Assembly (NCBI RefSeq): GCF_030272615.1
Contig: NC_081407.1
Location: 377,012,632 to 377,076,631, forward strand
Origin: Cryptomeria japonica
Lineage: Eukaryota; Streptophyta; Pinopsida; Cupressales; Cupressaceae
Length of the DNA: 64,000 nucleotides
Reading direction: 5' to 3'
Made by a program: the position numbers and the translations under genes. Under the pieces are notes generated by a model. It searched no databases. It had not been told where the DNA came from and saw only the letters and a list, made by a program, of their open reading frames with translations. Below, in pieces: positions 10,762 to 22,653 of this stretch. Positions within the stretch are counted from its first letter, which is position 1. The number at the start of each line of letters is the position of its first letter.

Positions 10762-12598
10762 AAGGCTTGTTACTCGCTCTCAAAGAGACAAACAAAGTGA
10801 GGCATACGCTGAGTCCAGTATGAATCGAAGATTATCAAATCCTTTTGAAGTTCCACCCATAGAAGAACCTGAAATTACTGAAGCACTTCTTCGGGAATGT
10901 CCAGAAAACCCTTCATTCCAAAATCTTGTCGAAAAGCTCATGGAAAATGACAAAGAAAAGTATTTACTCATGCTTACAAGTAAAGGCGTTAAACTTCCTG
11001 AAGATTTCGATGCACACATTTTTCAAACCGGGTCTCGACAATATGCATATCAAGAACAACAAAGAGAAGAAGAAACTCACATACCTGAGCAACATATTTT
11101 GGAACAACGCATACCAGAAATGCGTATACCTGAGCTAGAAACACCAGAGCAAAATATACCATTTACCACACCTTTTCAGCTGAGAACCAATACAAGGCAA
11201 GAACTTTTCCCTCGACAAGACAATATACCTTTGGCAGCCTTTACTCAACAAATGCAAATGTTGCAAAGGCAAATACAGGATATGCAACAAGGGACAACAG
11301 TACGGTACTCTTTAAACGAAATCTGTCCTTACCCATTTGACAGAAGATTGAACATGGTGCCTTTTCCTCCAAACTCAGACGTTCCCAAATTTGATAAATA
11401 TGATGGCAAAAGTGATCCCCGAGATCATGTTCGAGAATTTTGCACACTAAGCCTTGAATTTGCTCATGATGACACCTATTTGATGAGGTTATTCCCCATA
11501 AGCTTGGGAGGGCAAACCATGGAATGGTTATCCAAAATTTCACCACCTGTCAGATCATTTGATGAATTGGTTAACAAATTCATAACCCATTATTCCTACA
11601 ACATCCAACATGCCATAACCATGCTAGATGTTTGCAATACCAAACAAAAGAACAATGAAACATTCATGGTATTCCTTCAATGCTGGCGATGCATGGTATC
11701 CAGATATCCTCGAGATATTCCCGAGAAGGAGAAAATGGAAATCTTCATCGATAACTTGAATGGCGAAATGATTTACAGACTAAAACTTCAATGCATACCA
11801 TCTTTCGCTAAATTGATTGAAAATGGCATTCAAGTAGAAGAAGCATGTGTCAAAAAGGGAACACTCAAATTCTACAAGGAAGGAACAAACTCATCAAACT
11901 ACAATAACCAGAACAACACCAATCTTGACAAATCTTGATTTTGGACTCGAAACAAAAACGAAGGCAACAATGAATCATATGATCCCAAATCTAAGCAACC
12001 AGTGCTTGCATTGTCCGGAAATCCTCACAATACGAAAAATCCTAAAAATACTACTCCCAGTGCTAACACATATGCGCCAAACACTGATCAAGGACAACTC
12101 AACACAAACAACACCAACAATATTCAAAACAAAAACATGAATCTAGGACCTAACAACAATTCACGCAACAACATGAACAATTTCCAAAAGCGTATCTTCA
12201 CACCACTGGGACAATCATTAGAATCCGCATTCAGAGAACTTTTGGCAAACAAGATTCTTTCTTTGCCTCCAATCAGCAACTATGAACCCCCAATCAAACC
12301 ACCTTGGTGGAATGATTCACACTATTGTGATTTCCATTGCAACAAAGGTCATCGAACAAACGAATGCATGAGATTGAAACACATAGTACAGGATATGATT
12401 GATCGAGGTGACTTAACGGTGGATGGTCTCAAAACAAATGGTGATCACAGAGCCTTCAAAAATCCTCTCCCAAATTACAACAAAGATGGAGCATCAACTT
12501 CGGATGATACACGCGGCGCTCGTATTAATCACATCTACAACAACACCATCAACCACATATCAGCTGAAGATCATCAAGTCAATGTCATCACCATTTGA
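10730..12598 (+). pseudogene. E1 gag with CHHC knuckle, interrupted
   Basis: The frame opens at 10730. After an acidic, Gln-rich N-terminal third with short EQxIPE-type repeats (about residues 110-140), a retrotransposon-gag domain spans about residues 195-390 (FDKYDGKSDPRDHVREF, then FDELVNKFITHYS). A TGA at 11936-11938 (a CGA position) interrupts it. The same frame continues to a knuckle YCDFHCNKGHRTNECMRL (CX2HX4HX4C) at about 12320-12366 and ends at a TGA, 12596-12598. Gag would form the particle and bind RNA. Downstream, the same frame resumes into protease, so gag and pol were probably one long frame. Confidence 0.8.
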
Positions 12599-13378
12599 GA
12601 TCGACATGATCATGAATCTGTCAACGTAACAACCTAAATTCAGAAACATGTCTTGAAGGGACATACTGCACCTACAACTACCACACCAAAAATCCAATAT
12701 GACTTGGTGAGCCAACTACGCAAGACTCCAGCTTAGATATCTATCCTGGAATTATTGAAACTATCACCAAAGCACAAAGACATATTGGAGCAAGCGCTAT
12801 TGGAAACAAATGTACCCCAAAATCTGGATACAGACAAATTTCAAGCCATGGTCACCCATATGACAGGACCTCATAACCTCACCTTCTCAGAACATGACAA
12901 TACTTCCTTGAGTCATCTGCATAATACTCCTCTCCATATTGAAGTCATTGTTTGCAAACACCGAGTAAAAAGAGTCTTAATAGATGGAGGAGCCGGACTT
13001 AATATATGTACTTTAAAGCTTATCCGTGCATTAGGCTTCTCAGAAGAATCTATTGATCCTTGCCAGAAGATTACCATAAAAGCATATGATGATGAGGAAA
13101 GATCCTCTAAAGGAACAGTGATATTACCTATTCAAGTAGGACCAATACAAAAGGATACTATATGTCAAGTCTTAGACATAGATCTAACCTACAATATCTT
13201 GTTAGGATGCCCTTGGATACATGAAATGCAAGCAGTACCTTCTACGTATCACCAGTGTGTCAAGTTTCCTTATGATGGACAAGAAATCTCCATATCAGCT
13301 GATCATAATCCATTTCAACATTGCAACAAAATGGGGGCAGCCCAAGATAGTTTGGTTCCTCATAATAGAGAAAAGTAG
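12599..13378 (+). pseudogene. E1 aspartic protease segment
   Basis: The segment is in frame with gag through stops TAA 12635-12637 and TAG 12734-12736. The active-site block VKRVLIDGGAGLNICTL is at about 12965-13015; DGG in place of DSG is common in Tat-type proteases. The flap and C-terminal part follow (YNILLGCPWIHEMQAVPSTY). It ends at TAG 13376-13378, a CAG position. The enzyme would cleave the Gag-Pol polyprotein. The catalytic Asp is present, but the frame is closed on both sides. Confidence 0.8.
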
Positions 13379-13993
13379 CAATCCTTGACATTAGATCTAC
13401 AAACAGCAAAACCCAACTCCTTATGGGGAGACTTCAAGCAGAAGATGCAAATCAAAGACAAAGGCATGGGAGAGTACTCTTTGGAACCGTTATGTTTGGC
13501 CAAATTGCCAACATCACCTAGATCGCATGGTTTGCCTACTACATCAACACATCTGGCCACTCAGCCCATCACTAAATTTGATGGTACCTTCATCCAATTG
13601 GGTACTCTAGCACATGAATCAGAAGACAAGGACGTTCTTAGCTGGTTATACAAAGATGAGGAGGAAGATCATAGAGAAGCCGCTTTGGACATTGTTCTAC
13701 CAACACACCTATATGGAAAAGGCTATTTAATCATGAAGCAAATGGGATATGGCAATAAAGGACCTATTGGGAAACGCAAAGAAGGAGTCACTGAACCTAT
13801 AGATCTGCCTTCACAACCTAGTAGAAACAAAGAAGGATTGGGTTCTAAACTCACGTTCCTATTGAAAAGACCGCCACACACAACTACAAAACCTCAATGG
13901 AAGGTAAAGATGAAGTACAAAGAAGAATCCTGGCAGGAAGTACTCTTTGAATCAGCAGAAACAATCCACAAGGCACGGGAACATCAAGATTAG
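13379..13993 (+). pseudogene. E1 G-patch-like segment of the polyprotein
   Basis: Same frame as gag and protease. At about 13715-13850 it reads GYLIMKQMGYGNKGPIGKRK and then a second Gly-rich block EGLGSK, resembling the G-patch-like element found between protease and RT in some plant gypsy polyproteins. Its role in the element is not established; G-patch segments are usually RNA-binding. It ends at TAG 13991-13993. Confidence 0.6.
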
Positions 13994-15160
13994 AAGTTGC
14001 ATCAGGGAAAGCTTCTAAGTCATAAGAAGGCCCTATCTGCAGTGGTAGCTCATATTCAAACACCAATGTCTCAAAAACAAATCATGTCATCTCCAGATAT
14101 CGTTATTCCTCCCTGAGGAAGCACAGTCTATAAACAAATCCAGAAAGTAGAAGATGGATCTGATACAGAATCAACAAAAACCATCAAAATGGTATCCATC
14201 ATCAAAGATTTGTTTTCACCATACAACATACTAGTTTGCAGCATAGATAGAATCTGGGATGATGCCTATGAGACAGATTCCAATGAATATGAATGGGGTA
14301 CCTGCTCCAATGCTACTACAAATGTCCTGGATGATACTAATTCTATATCCCTTTCTCAAGAAGAACATAACCTAGAAGATAGACCTCTTGAATATGGACC
14401 ACAAAATATCTACGACGCCAAGGAAAGCGAACAGGGACATTATGAACAAGTCTATGTAGAAGATAATACTATCGAGGACCTGGACGAAATCCTGGACTTC
14501 TTTAAAACCAAGAACAATCACGATGCAAACTCTGTCCTAACCCTCACAGTAGCCGAACTTGATCCACCTAATGATTCCTTACCACTTGTCTTTCCTAACC
14601 TCATCGACTGGGATGAACCTGAAATCCATGATATACCAATTTTCCCAGATGATGAATCCATTATCCATTACCTATGTACCGTAAATCCAAAAACAGGCTC
14701 TACCAGTGAACAAAATAACGATGTCTGTCAATCAGGGAGTGCCAAGTCTCTCAGTCGCAAAAATGAACTAAATCAAGGATCTGATGTTGAAAACCAGTCA
14801 ATGGCAGCTCTAGATCACAAAAAAGTAAAAATAAAGGATGCATCTTAGGGTGAAAACCTTTTTAAGGCACCTAACGATGGGAGACTTGACACTCTTTCTG
14901 AGCACTTTCATGAGTGATCACCCATATTGATTGAGCCCACTCAATCAATCAACATTGGTACCACAGAAGCAGCCAGAAACATACACCTTGCAGAATCCTT
15001 GACAGAGGAAGAAAGATCAGCATTCATCATCTTCTTTAAAGGATAGCAAATTAACTTTGCTTGGTCATATGCTGATATGCCCGGAGTAGATCCACACTTA
15101 ATCATGCATCACTTGTCCATTTCTATAGGAGTTAAGCCAATCAAGCAAAAGATATGAAAG
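13994..15160 (+). pseudogene. E1 acidic linker before reverse transcriptase
   Basis: The reading frame continues unchanged, with stops TGA 14114-14116, TAG 14846-14848, TGA 14915-14917, TAG 15044-15046 and TGA 15155-15157. The open part 14189-14848 is strongly acidic with no known domain. Near 15050-15120 the conserved RT leader NFAWSYADMPGVDP appears, so the RT domain begins before the open frame at 15161. Confidence 0.65.
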
Positions 15161-16382
15161 ATGAATCCACAGGTGGCACTCATGGTCAAAACTGAACTAA
15201 AGAAACTATTAGACGTCGGATTCATCCGACCCATTGACTATGCAGAATGGATTTCCAACATCGTTCCAGTATCAAAACTAGATGGTAGCATCAGAATCTA
15301 CACTGACTTCAGAGACGTCAACAAAGCTTGTCCAAAGGACGACTTTCCTCTACCCAGTATCGACATAATTGTAGATCTCACAGCAGGCCATGCAATGCTC
15401 TCACTAATGGATGGTTTCTCAGGCTATAATAAAATCAAAATAGCTCTTGAAGATCAAGATAAAACAGCGTTCACCTGTCTTTGGGGAACGTACTGTTGGA
15501 ATGTTATGCCTTTTGGCCTGAAGAACGCAGGGGCCACTTATCAAGGAGCAATGACCACAATATTCCATGACATGATGCACACATTTATGGAAGACTATGT
15601 GGATGATTTATTAGCTAAATCCTTCACTAGAGCTGAACATCTTGGCATCCTAACAAATTTTTTTGATCGATTAGAGAAATTCCAGGTTAGGCTCAACCTT
15701 AAGAAATGTGTCTTCGGGGTAACATCAGGGAAGTTACTAGAATACATTGTCTCAGCTAAAGGTATTGAAGTAGATCCAGCAAAGGTACAAGCCATTATGG
15801 ACATGCCACCACCAAAGAATATCAGTCAACTCAGATCTCTACAAGGATGACTTCAATCAATCAAGCGATTCATCGCTCAGCTAGCAGATAAAAGTCTACC
15901 ATTTCACCATTTGCTACACAAAAATATACCATTCAAATGGGAGGCCAAGTGTGCAGAATATTTTTACCAAATCAAAACAGTACCTGATGAATCCACCAGT
16001 TCTGGTACCACCAGTTGCAGGAAAGCCTCTTATTTTATATATCTCAACAACAGATATATCGCTGGGGGCACTATTGACACAAGAGGATCAACAAGGTAAG
16101 GAACGCGCCATATATTACATCAGTAGGACATTGAATGGCTATGAACTCAACTATACATTCATTGAAAAGGCTTGCCTAACAGTGGTCTTTGCATCTCAGA
16201 AGTTCCGACATTATATGCTAGCACACACCATCAAGCTAGTCGCAAAAATTGATCCTCTCAAATATCTACTCAGCAAGGCCACTCTTATAGGCCGATTGGC
16301 TAAATGGGTCATGATTCTCAGTGAATTTGACATCCAATACATAGAAAGACGAGCCATCAAGGGAGAAGCAATTACAGATTAG
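15161..16382 (+). pseudogene. E1 reverse transcriptase and RNase H
   Basis: RT motifs appear in order: GFIRPIDYAEWISNIVPV, DFRDVNKACPKDDFPLP, LMDGFSGYN, MPFGLKNAGATYQ and the catalytic YVDD at 15596-15607. A TGA at 15848-15850 (LQG then stop, a CGA position) interrupts. One extra A in the run 15974-15977 then shifts the frame. The RT-linked RNase H continues in the new frame (YISRTLNGYELNYTFIEKA, then GRLAKWVMILSEFDI) to TAG 16380-16382. The enzyme would copy element RNA into DNA. Catalytic residues look intact, so the defects are in the frame. Confidence 0.85.
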
Positions 16383-16850
16383 TTGGCTGAAGCACCACTC
16401 CCAGGCAAACACACCATGGAGATCGAATTTCCAGACAGGGACGTTCTTGCTCTTTCTACTAAACAATGGATCCTATACTTTGACGGATCCTATACACAAC
16501 ATGGTTCCGGTGCTGGCATTCTATTCATCATTCCTGAGGGACACACTATACCAAGATCATATAGGCTTATGTTTCCATGGACAAATAATGTGGTTGAATA
16601 TGAGGCACTGGTCATAGGCATCAAAATGGTCGTAGAATGGAAAATCATAGAGTTAAAAGTCTATGGAGACTCACAACTAGTCGTCCATCAAATCAACAAC
16701 GACTATCAGACAAAGGATGACAAGCTACTACCCTACAAATGAATGGTGGATGACTTCAAATAGTATTTTGTGCACATCACCTTCGAGCAAATACCAAGGT
16801 TGAATAACAAAGCAGCTGATGCAATGGCTACAATTGCTTCATTACTACAA
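16383..16850 (+). pseudogene. E1 second (archaeal-type) RNase H
   Basis: The segment ILYFDGSYTQHGSGAGI, NNVVEYEALVIGIK and VYGDSQLVVHQI shows the D-E-D residues of an RNase H fold, and KAADAMA at about 16810 gives the last Asp. This is a second RNase H after the RT-linked one, a mark of Tat-lineage elements. Stops are at 16740-16742 (TGA) and 16761-16763 (TAG), both at positions that fit Arg or Gln codons. Confidence 0.8.
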
Positions 16851-18218
16851 ATTCTAGAACAACAGAGTCATTACGAGTTCCTGGTAGAGCAACTGTTCTC
16901 CCCCGCCTATGACCACTCTGAATCCCAGGTTATCTATGCCTTGACTGGTTCAGATTCTCTGTTATATGGACCAATATACGACTACCTCAAGCACAATATC
17001 TTACCCATTGACCAATCCCATAACCAAAAATGTAACTTTATCCGACAAGCTGCCCGTTACACCCTTACCGCTGATACTTTATATCATCAAGGTCTCGATG
17101 GTACTCTTCTTCATTTCCTTGATCGTAATGATTCCGATTCTGCTTTACATGAGCTTCACGAAGGTATTTGTGGCACACATTCAAGTGGCACTACTCTTGC
17201 TAAGAAGCTTCTAAGGATGGGATACTACTGGCCTACAATGGAGAAAGACTCATATCATTTCGCCAAGAAATGTCTTAAATGCCAGATCCATGGTAATCTC
17301 ATACATGCACAAGCACAGGAACTGCAACCATTTACAACATCCTGGCCCTTTTGTCAGTGGGGATTAGACTTGGTTGGCAAAATTCATCCTTCATCTTCAA
17401 ATGGACACAAGTTCATTATAACATCAACAAAATATTTTACCAAATGGATAGAAGCAGTTCCCATGACCACAGTGACCGGGAAACAAATTGCCTCTTTTAT
17501 CCTAAATTATCTGATCTACAGATATGGTATTCCAAGTTCAATCGTCACAGATAATGGACGACCCTTCAAGAATCAAGATGTCCAAGAACTATGTGAAAAA
17601 TTCAAAATCCAACATAGGTTCTCTACACCATATTACCCGTAGGGAAATGGTCAAGCAGAAGCATATAACAAGACAATACTAAAAATCCTAAAGAAAACAG
17701 TGAATGATGCAGGAAAAGATTGGCACATACAACTCAATCCAGCACTTTGGCCATACAGGACTAGCATCCGCACACCTACAAGAGCAACACCATACTCATT
17801 GGTATATGGATCAGAAGCCATTTTACCCCTGGAGGTCGAAATCCCATCTCTCAGAGTCTCTTTGAAAGGATTAATCCTAGATGAAGAGTATCGAGTTAAC
17901 CGACCACAAGAGCTTGAACTATTAGATGAAAGACGTCAGCATGCTTACACTCATCTCAAAGCATATCAGCAATGCATGTGCAGGAGCTACAATCGCAAGG
18001 TCATTCCCCACAACTTCAAGGTTGGTGACCTAGTCCTCAAAGAAAATCCAAGAAATCAGCAAGATCGAGAAAAGAAAGGGAAATTTGAACCTAACTGGTT
18101 GGGTCCCTATGTTATCATATCAGTCTATGGATCAGGTGCCTATCAGCTAACAAATTCTGACAGAGATGTGCTCGACGAATCAACTAACAACATCCATCTA
18201 AAGAGGTACTACACTTAA
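16851..18218 (+). pseudogene. E1 integrase
   Basis: The zinc-binding region is HELHEGICGTHSS...CLKCQIHG at about 17150-17290. The catalytic core has WGLDLVGK (first Asp), VTDNGRPF (second Asp) and, after a TAG at 17640-17642 that replaces the Gln of the YYPQGNGQAE motif, GNGQAEAYNK (Glu). The C-terminal part has GDLVLKENP and ends KRYYT with a natural TAA at 18216-18218. Integrase would insert the cDNA and make the 5-bp duplication. All three acidic residues remain, and the core is broken by a single CAG-to-TAG change. Confidence 0.87.
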
Positions 18219-19590
18219 GTGGCCTAGTGCACGGAAAAAGCCAAAATAAGCAAAAAAATAAAAAAATCCAGAAAAAGCAAAAACATAAAGTACAAATAAA
18301 AACAAATGGTGAAAACCTGGTAAACAGGCGCTCTTGTGACAGAATGGCTCCTCCATCTATATCAATACCATTTTATCCATACAAACACTATCAGCCATCG
18401 CCCGACACTTAGCAAATATCCATTCAGGACATACTTAGCGTAGTCACTATCCTGATTTATCTATATATATCCTCTTACCACATCCCACCATGGCTTCAAA
18501 ATCACTGTACATGATCATATCAAGAGACACACTCAGCTAGGGGCATTAACTTGTTCAAAAACTTGCAAACATTCAAGACATCAAACTATTGCAAAACTCA
18601 GAAACGTGACATCCAACAAACCAAAACTACGCTTCGTCACAAAAACCAATACAAAACAATTCACAAAAATACCAACGATGGATGATTTTCTGAAGTACTA
18701 AATGTTGCATTCTTGCATAAAGTCCTGACTAGTTTTGCATTTTGAACTTTTTGAATTTTTGGATTCTCTTCCTTGTCTCACTAAATACTTCACCGCTAGA
18801 GGTCAAGAAGAACTTCCAATATTTTCTTAGTCTTCTGTCTGGGAGGTGATCACTTGTACTGTGTGAATACTTTCCTCGAGACGTGATACGTTAAATATCA
18901 CTGAAGTCCTGATTCCACTTCATGCATACAAATGATCTAATCTTGTCTATTTACGCAATACGCACTCAGGTCATCCTAGTTCAATTATACCTTGACGCTT
19001 GTGCTATCTTGCAAAATCAAATATCATGTAAATTTTTCTCAGGTCATCATGGTTCAATTATACCATTATGCTTGTATAAATTTTCAACATATCCTAAACA
19101 AATCAATGCTCAATGATGATATCTACAAAGAAAGCAAACAAATGGCTATATCGGATGGCAAATACAGAATGAGGGATGCTCCAAAAACAATTAGTTGCAT
19201 ATCATTTTACAATTAGTTGCATATCATTTTACAATTAGTTGCATATCATTTTACAATTAGATGCATATCATTTAACATGTTTGTAATTAAGATACATTTA
19301 GCAGCATATCAAATCATACATCTCATTTTTAAGATACATCTGAATACATCTCACAGCATATAAAAGCATACATCCTGCATCATACATTACATCATATATT
19401 TAAGCATTGAATCATCATAAAGTAACGAAATAACCCACATAACATGCATCCATATCAACACATCACATGATCCAAGCAAATGGCGCCGAATATATATATA
19501 TCTTAAAATGATCCAAATGTACAAAATGTGTCAAAACTGTGTCCAGTACAAAGAATAACAATGCTAAAAATACAACAGAGACCATGTCTC
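18219..19590 (+). other. E1 region between pol and the antisense gene
   Basis: No gene. It contains a 22-bp tandem repeat at 19189-19276, listed separately, and otherwise A/T-rich dispersed GCATATCA-type words to about 19480. Confidence 0.55.
19189..19276 (+). repeat. 22-bp tandem repeat, 4 copies
   Basis: The unit AATTAGTTGCATATCATTTTAC starts at 19189, 19211, 19233 and 19255. The first three copies are identical and the fourth differs at two positions. Confidence 0.92.
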
Positions 19591-21670
19591 TCAAGTATGA
19601 CTATCCCCTGACAGAGATGGTCTTGCTCCAGATGCACCCACCCCTGGATCTCCAGGAGGGTCCTGTCTCGGTGGCCTCGTAACACCTCATCTCTCCGACC
19701 GTGACCCAGTAGCTCGAGATCCGCTGGATCTCGACTGTGCAAAACTCTGTACTCGCTAGTCCCTAGGTACTGCTGCCTCATAGTGCCACCTTTAATACTC
19801 TGCCTCCTAGGCTCTCAATGCCAACTCTCTTAGGGTGTCTCTCATCGGACCACGCGCCGCTACTCTCTACATGTTGGACACCACCTCCTCCGCTCATCCC
19901 CGCCGCTCTATCTCGATATCTCGCTCAGTGGTCAACTAAGAAATCTACCGCTGATAGGTCAAAATCTGTGCCTGCAGCTGCTGAATGGTCACCTGTAGAG
20001 TCCGGATCTGTGCATCCTCCATATGACCAGGGATCCGAACCTGTAGTGGTACCTGTGCTAGAGGAACCCCTCCCACTCGGCCTGTCCTCGGTGCTGGAGG
20101 TGGGAGTACATCCATCCTCCTCCTCTGCGCTGATCGACTAGGCTCATCATCACCCCCCACTGCAGCTAGCACCTCCCCCACTCTCCCCTCTCCACCGGCT
20201 CCGATAGCCACTCCAACTCTCCCTCTATCTATCCTCCCCTGTCGCACTGCTCTCTCCACACCCCTATCTCCTCTCCTCACTCTACCTCCCCGCCTTCCTC
20301 TAGCTCCTCTCCCTCATCCATCCCCTCCATCATCCCCATCATCTCCATCATCTCCCCCATCTCCCTCCTCCTCATCCGAATCAAACGATGGCCTCATCTC
20401 CTCAAGATCAGATATCCTGGCCACTGCCCGCGCAGCCAACAATCGGGCAAACTCATCTGTCATACCCGCATCCTGAATCTCCAGAGCATAGTCCCATATC
20501 TGCCCGGCCAACCCCACAAACTCCTCCACCGCCATGGCACTATCAATGGTCGGCCCCCAATCAGCCACATCCTGCTGCCGCCGTGCATATAGGCACGCTC
20601 CCTGAGGAATACCCTGCTGGCGCCCAAACTACCTCAAAACTCGGGTCACCACAAACCGCTCAATCACGAACGAGGTCCTCCTAATCAGGTACCTGGTCAT
20701 AAATATAAAGGGCATCTCCAGCCCATCCTCGGCCCACACCTCACATCCTGTATACGGTCGCCAGGTGACCGTATCTATGTCATCCAGTACCCTCCTCTAG
20801 TGCTCTAGTTTGCCCAGCTTGCGCTGGACAACTAGACCCCTATATCCATAGGCATATGCACATCCTACGGGCCTGTCCCTGTCTGCTAGTGGCCTTGCTA
20901 CTAGAATATGCTCCCAGCACCATACTTGTAATAATGTCACGCTAGTTGACAAACTGCCATAACCAAGGTATACTACCTCATGCAGACCCCTGTATAAATG
21001 GGCCAGCATAGCTGACCCCCATGCAAACCTCTGGCCCTGAGTGACCATCTCCTCCAAAACCAGCCCCCATCCCACCGAGAATCCCTTTGACCTGCGATCA
21101 GGACAAAGGAATCCACCAATGAACCCTGCTAGTACGGATGGCAACGGTGCATAATCTAAGTCCAAAAACTCCTGCCATGGAATCTCATAGCCGCAGACGG
21201 TATCATCCTGAAAAATACAGCGTAGTGCCTCTGTACCACCCTCCTTTGACTGCTCGTAGGGTAGTAGTGCCCCTACTACAGGGATGCGTAGAATCCGGTA
21301 ACAGTCCTCTGGTGTGACTGTCATCTCTCCTGTGGCAAAATGGAAGGTGTTCGTATCACTGTGCCACCTCTCTGCCAAAGCTGTCAGTAGGCCCCGGTTC
21401 ACAGTGAATCGAGGCATATCTAGGAGAGAAGTCAATCCACATCTCTCAATAATGTCAAGGTTGGCCTGCGACAACCGTGGTATCAATGTCCACAGTCTGG
21501 GAAATCTCTCCCGCGACTGAACCACGCCCAATCGCTCCTGTTAAGAAGCAAAACAAATCCAATATCAGTTTCCACATCAAATCAATGATATCAAAATCAA
21601 ACTTACATCAACAAACATGAAACAATTTGCTCATCTACATCAAAGTTCAAAATCCTATCATTTCATATCA

Positions 21671-21838
21671 ACTTGTAAAACAACTCAAGTTCTCAAAAAC
21701 CATATCAAAACTTGTAACACAACTCAAGTCTCCACAAATCACATAAACTTGTAAAATAACTCAAGTTTCCCATCCATATCAGCTTGTAACACAACTCAAG
21801 TTTCCAACCCATATCAGCTTGTAACATAACTCAGGCTT
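21671..21838. repeat. degenerate tandem repeat in the PMD intron, 5 copies of 34-39 bp
   Basis: ACTTGTAAAACAACTCAAGT-type units start at 21671, 21710, 21747, 21781 and 21816. The core CTTGTAA-CA-AACTCAAG is conserved while the spacer varies. Confidence 0.8.
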
Positions 21839-22034
21839 CACACATTGAAGTTGAAAAAGAACACACAAATAAATCATATTCTGATCAACACAACACATTG
21901 ATATCTATACATAACTTGGAAAATCGCAAATCAAAACAAGTTATATCAACACTCATATTGGACAAAAGCATTAAATCATGACAGACAAACCAAAACAAAT
22001 TTTCACATCGGCTCATCTCGCAAAAATTTTCTAG

Positions 22035-22491
22035 ATGCGCTAAAACAGATACCCAATGCGCTAAAAAACCCCCACGTGCTAGGCTATCTTTCCTACGTGC
22101 TATTCTTTCTACCCTATGTGCTAGGTTAACCCTACGCGTTAAATCTATCCCCCCATACGCCACCTAACCTACCCTATGTGCTAAACTCCGTCTACGCGCT
22201 AATCTACACCTCCTAGGCGCTACCCATTTGACCCTATGTGCTAGGTTAATCCTATGCGCTAAACCCCCTTACCCATGCGAACCCCTGTGACCCCTATGCG
22301 CTAGGTCTACCCTACGCGCTAAATTGTTGACCGGACGCGCTACCCGACAGTTTCCATACGCTATTCTACCTATATGTGCTAACCTATTTCTTTTATGCGC
22401 TATCCTACCTATTTCGAACGCGACCCCTAAAATTTGACTCGATGCGCTACTTCAAACTTCGTACGTGCTAATCTATGCCCTAGACGTGCTA
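22035..22491 (-). repeat. 60-bp higher-order array (21+21+18) of the E1 word
   Basis: ATGCGCTA-type words (reverse complement of the leader word) start at 22035, 22056, 22074, 22095, 22116, 22134, 22155, 22176, 22194, 22215, 22236, 22254, 22275, 22296, 22314, 22335, 22356, 22374, 22395. Spacing cycles 21, 21, 18, giving a 60-bp unit. Further words at 22442, 22463 and 22484 are again 21 bp apart. The array lies in intron 1 of the antisense gene. Confidence 0.9.
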
Positions 22492-22653
22492 AACCATTAA
22501 ACCCAAACTTTGAAAATCAAAACACGACTAAAAATGACCAAATAAAAAATCATAAGAGGGTCCAAAATGTTGACTTACTGGTGATCCACGCGCTGCAGGT
22601 CTCCGGTACCTCCAAACGCGCTCGAAACGGTGTCTATGATATGGAATAGGCAT

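Larger units (their letters stand above)
21538..22578 (-). other. intron 1 of the E1 PMD gene
   Basis: 1041 bp, GT...AG on the minus strand, with a pyrimidine-rich acceptor. It holds two repeat arrays (21671-21838 and 22035-22491). The splice prediction rests on consensus sites, phase agreement and the matching arrangement in E2. Confidence 0.65.
19591..22653 (-). pseudogene. E1 antisense plant-mobile-domain gene, two exons
   Basis: Exon 1 is 22653-22579 (25 codons, MPIPYHRHRFERVW...). It ends at a consensus donor GTAAGT. The acceptor TTTTGCTTCTTAACAG precedes exon 2 at 21537; the join is phase 0 and keeps the frame. Exon 2 encodes a plant mobile domain (aminotransferase-like family): FHFATGEMTVTPEDCYRIL, FAWGSAMLAHLYRGL, WRPYTGCEVWAEDG. 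An acidic Asp/Gly tail (about 20320-20400) and an Arg-rich tail follow, ending with TGA at 19591-19593. In-frame stops interrupt it: TAG 20799-20797, TAG 20631-20629, TGA 20316-20314, and several more below 19950. PMD proteins are plant nuclear proteins often carried by transposons; their role inside an element is unknown. The gene runs against gag-pol. Confidence 0.8.

Noticed and set aside
13360..13560. minus-strand frames inside gag-pol (for example 13360-13560, 15595-15804, 16266-16466)
   Set aside because: Shadows of the plus-strand polyprotein without motifs.
17711..18218. Separate gene at 17700-18218
   Set aside because: It is the C-terminal part of integrase, separated only by the TAG at 17640.
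19818..20684. Pro/Ser-rich plus-strand frames at 19818-20684
   Set aside because: Complement of the Arg/Gly/Asp-rich tail of the antisense PMD gene.
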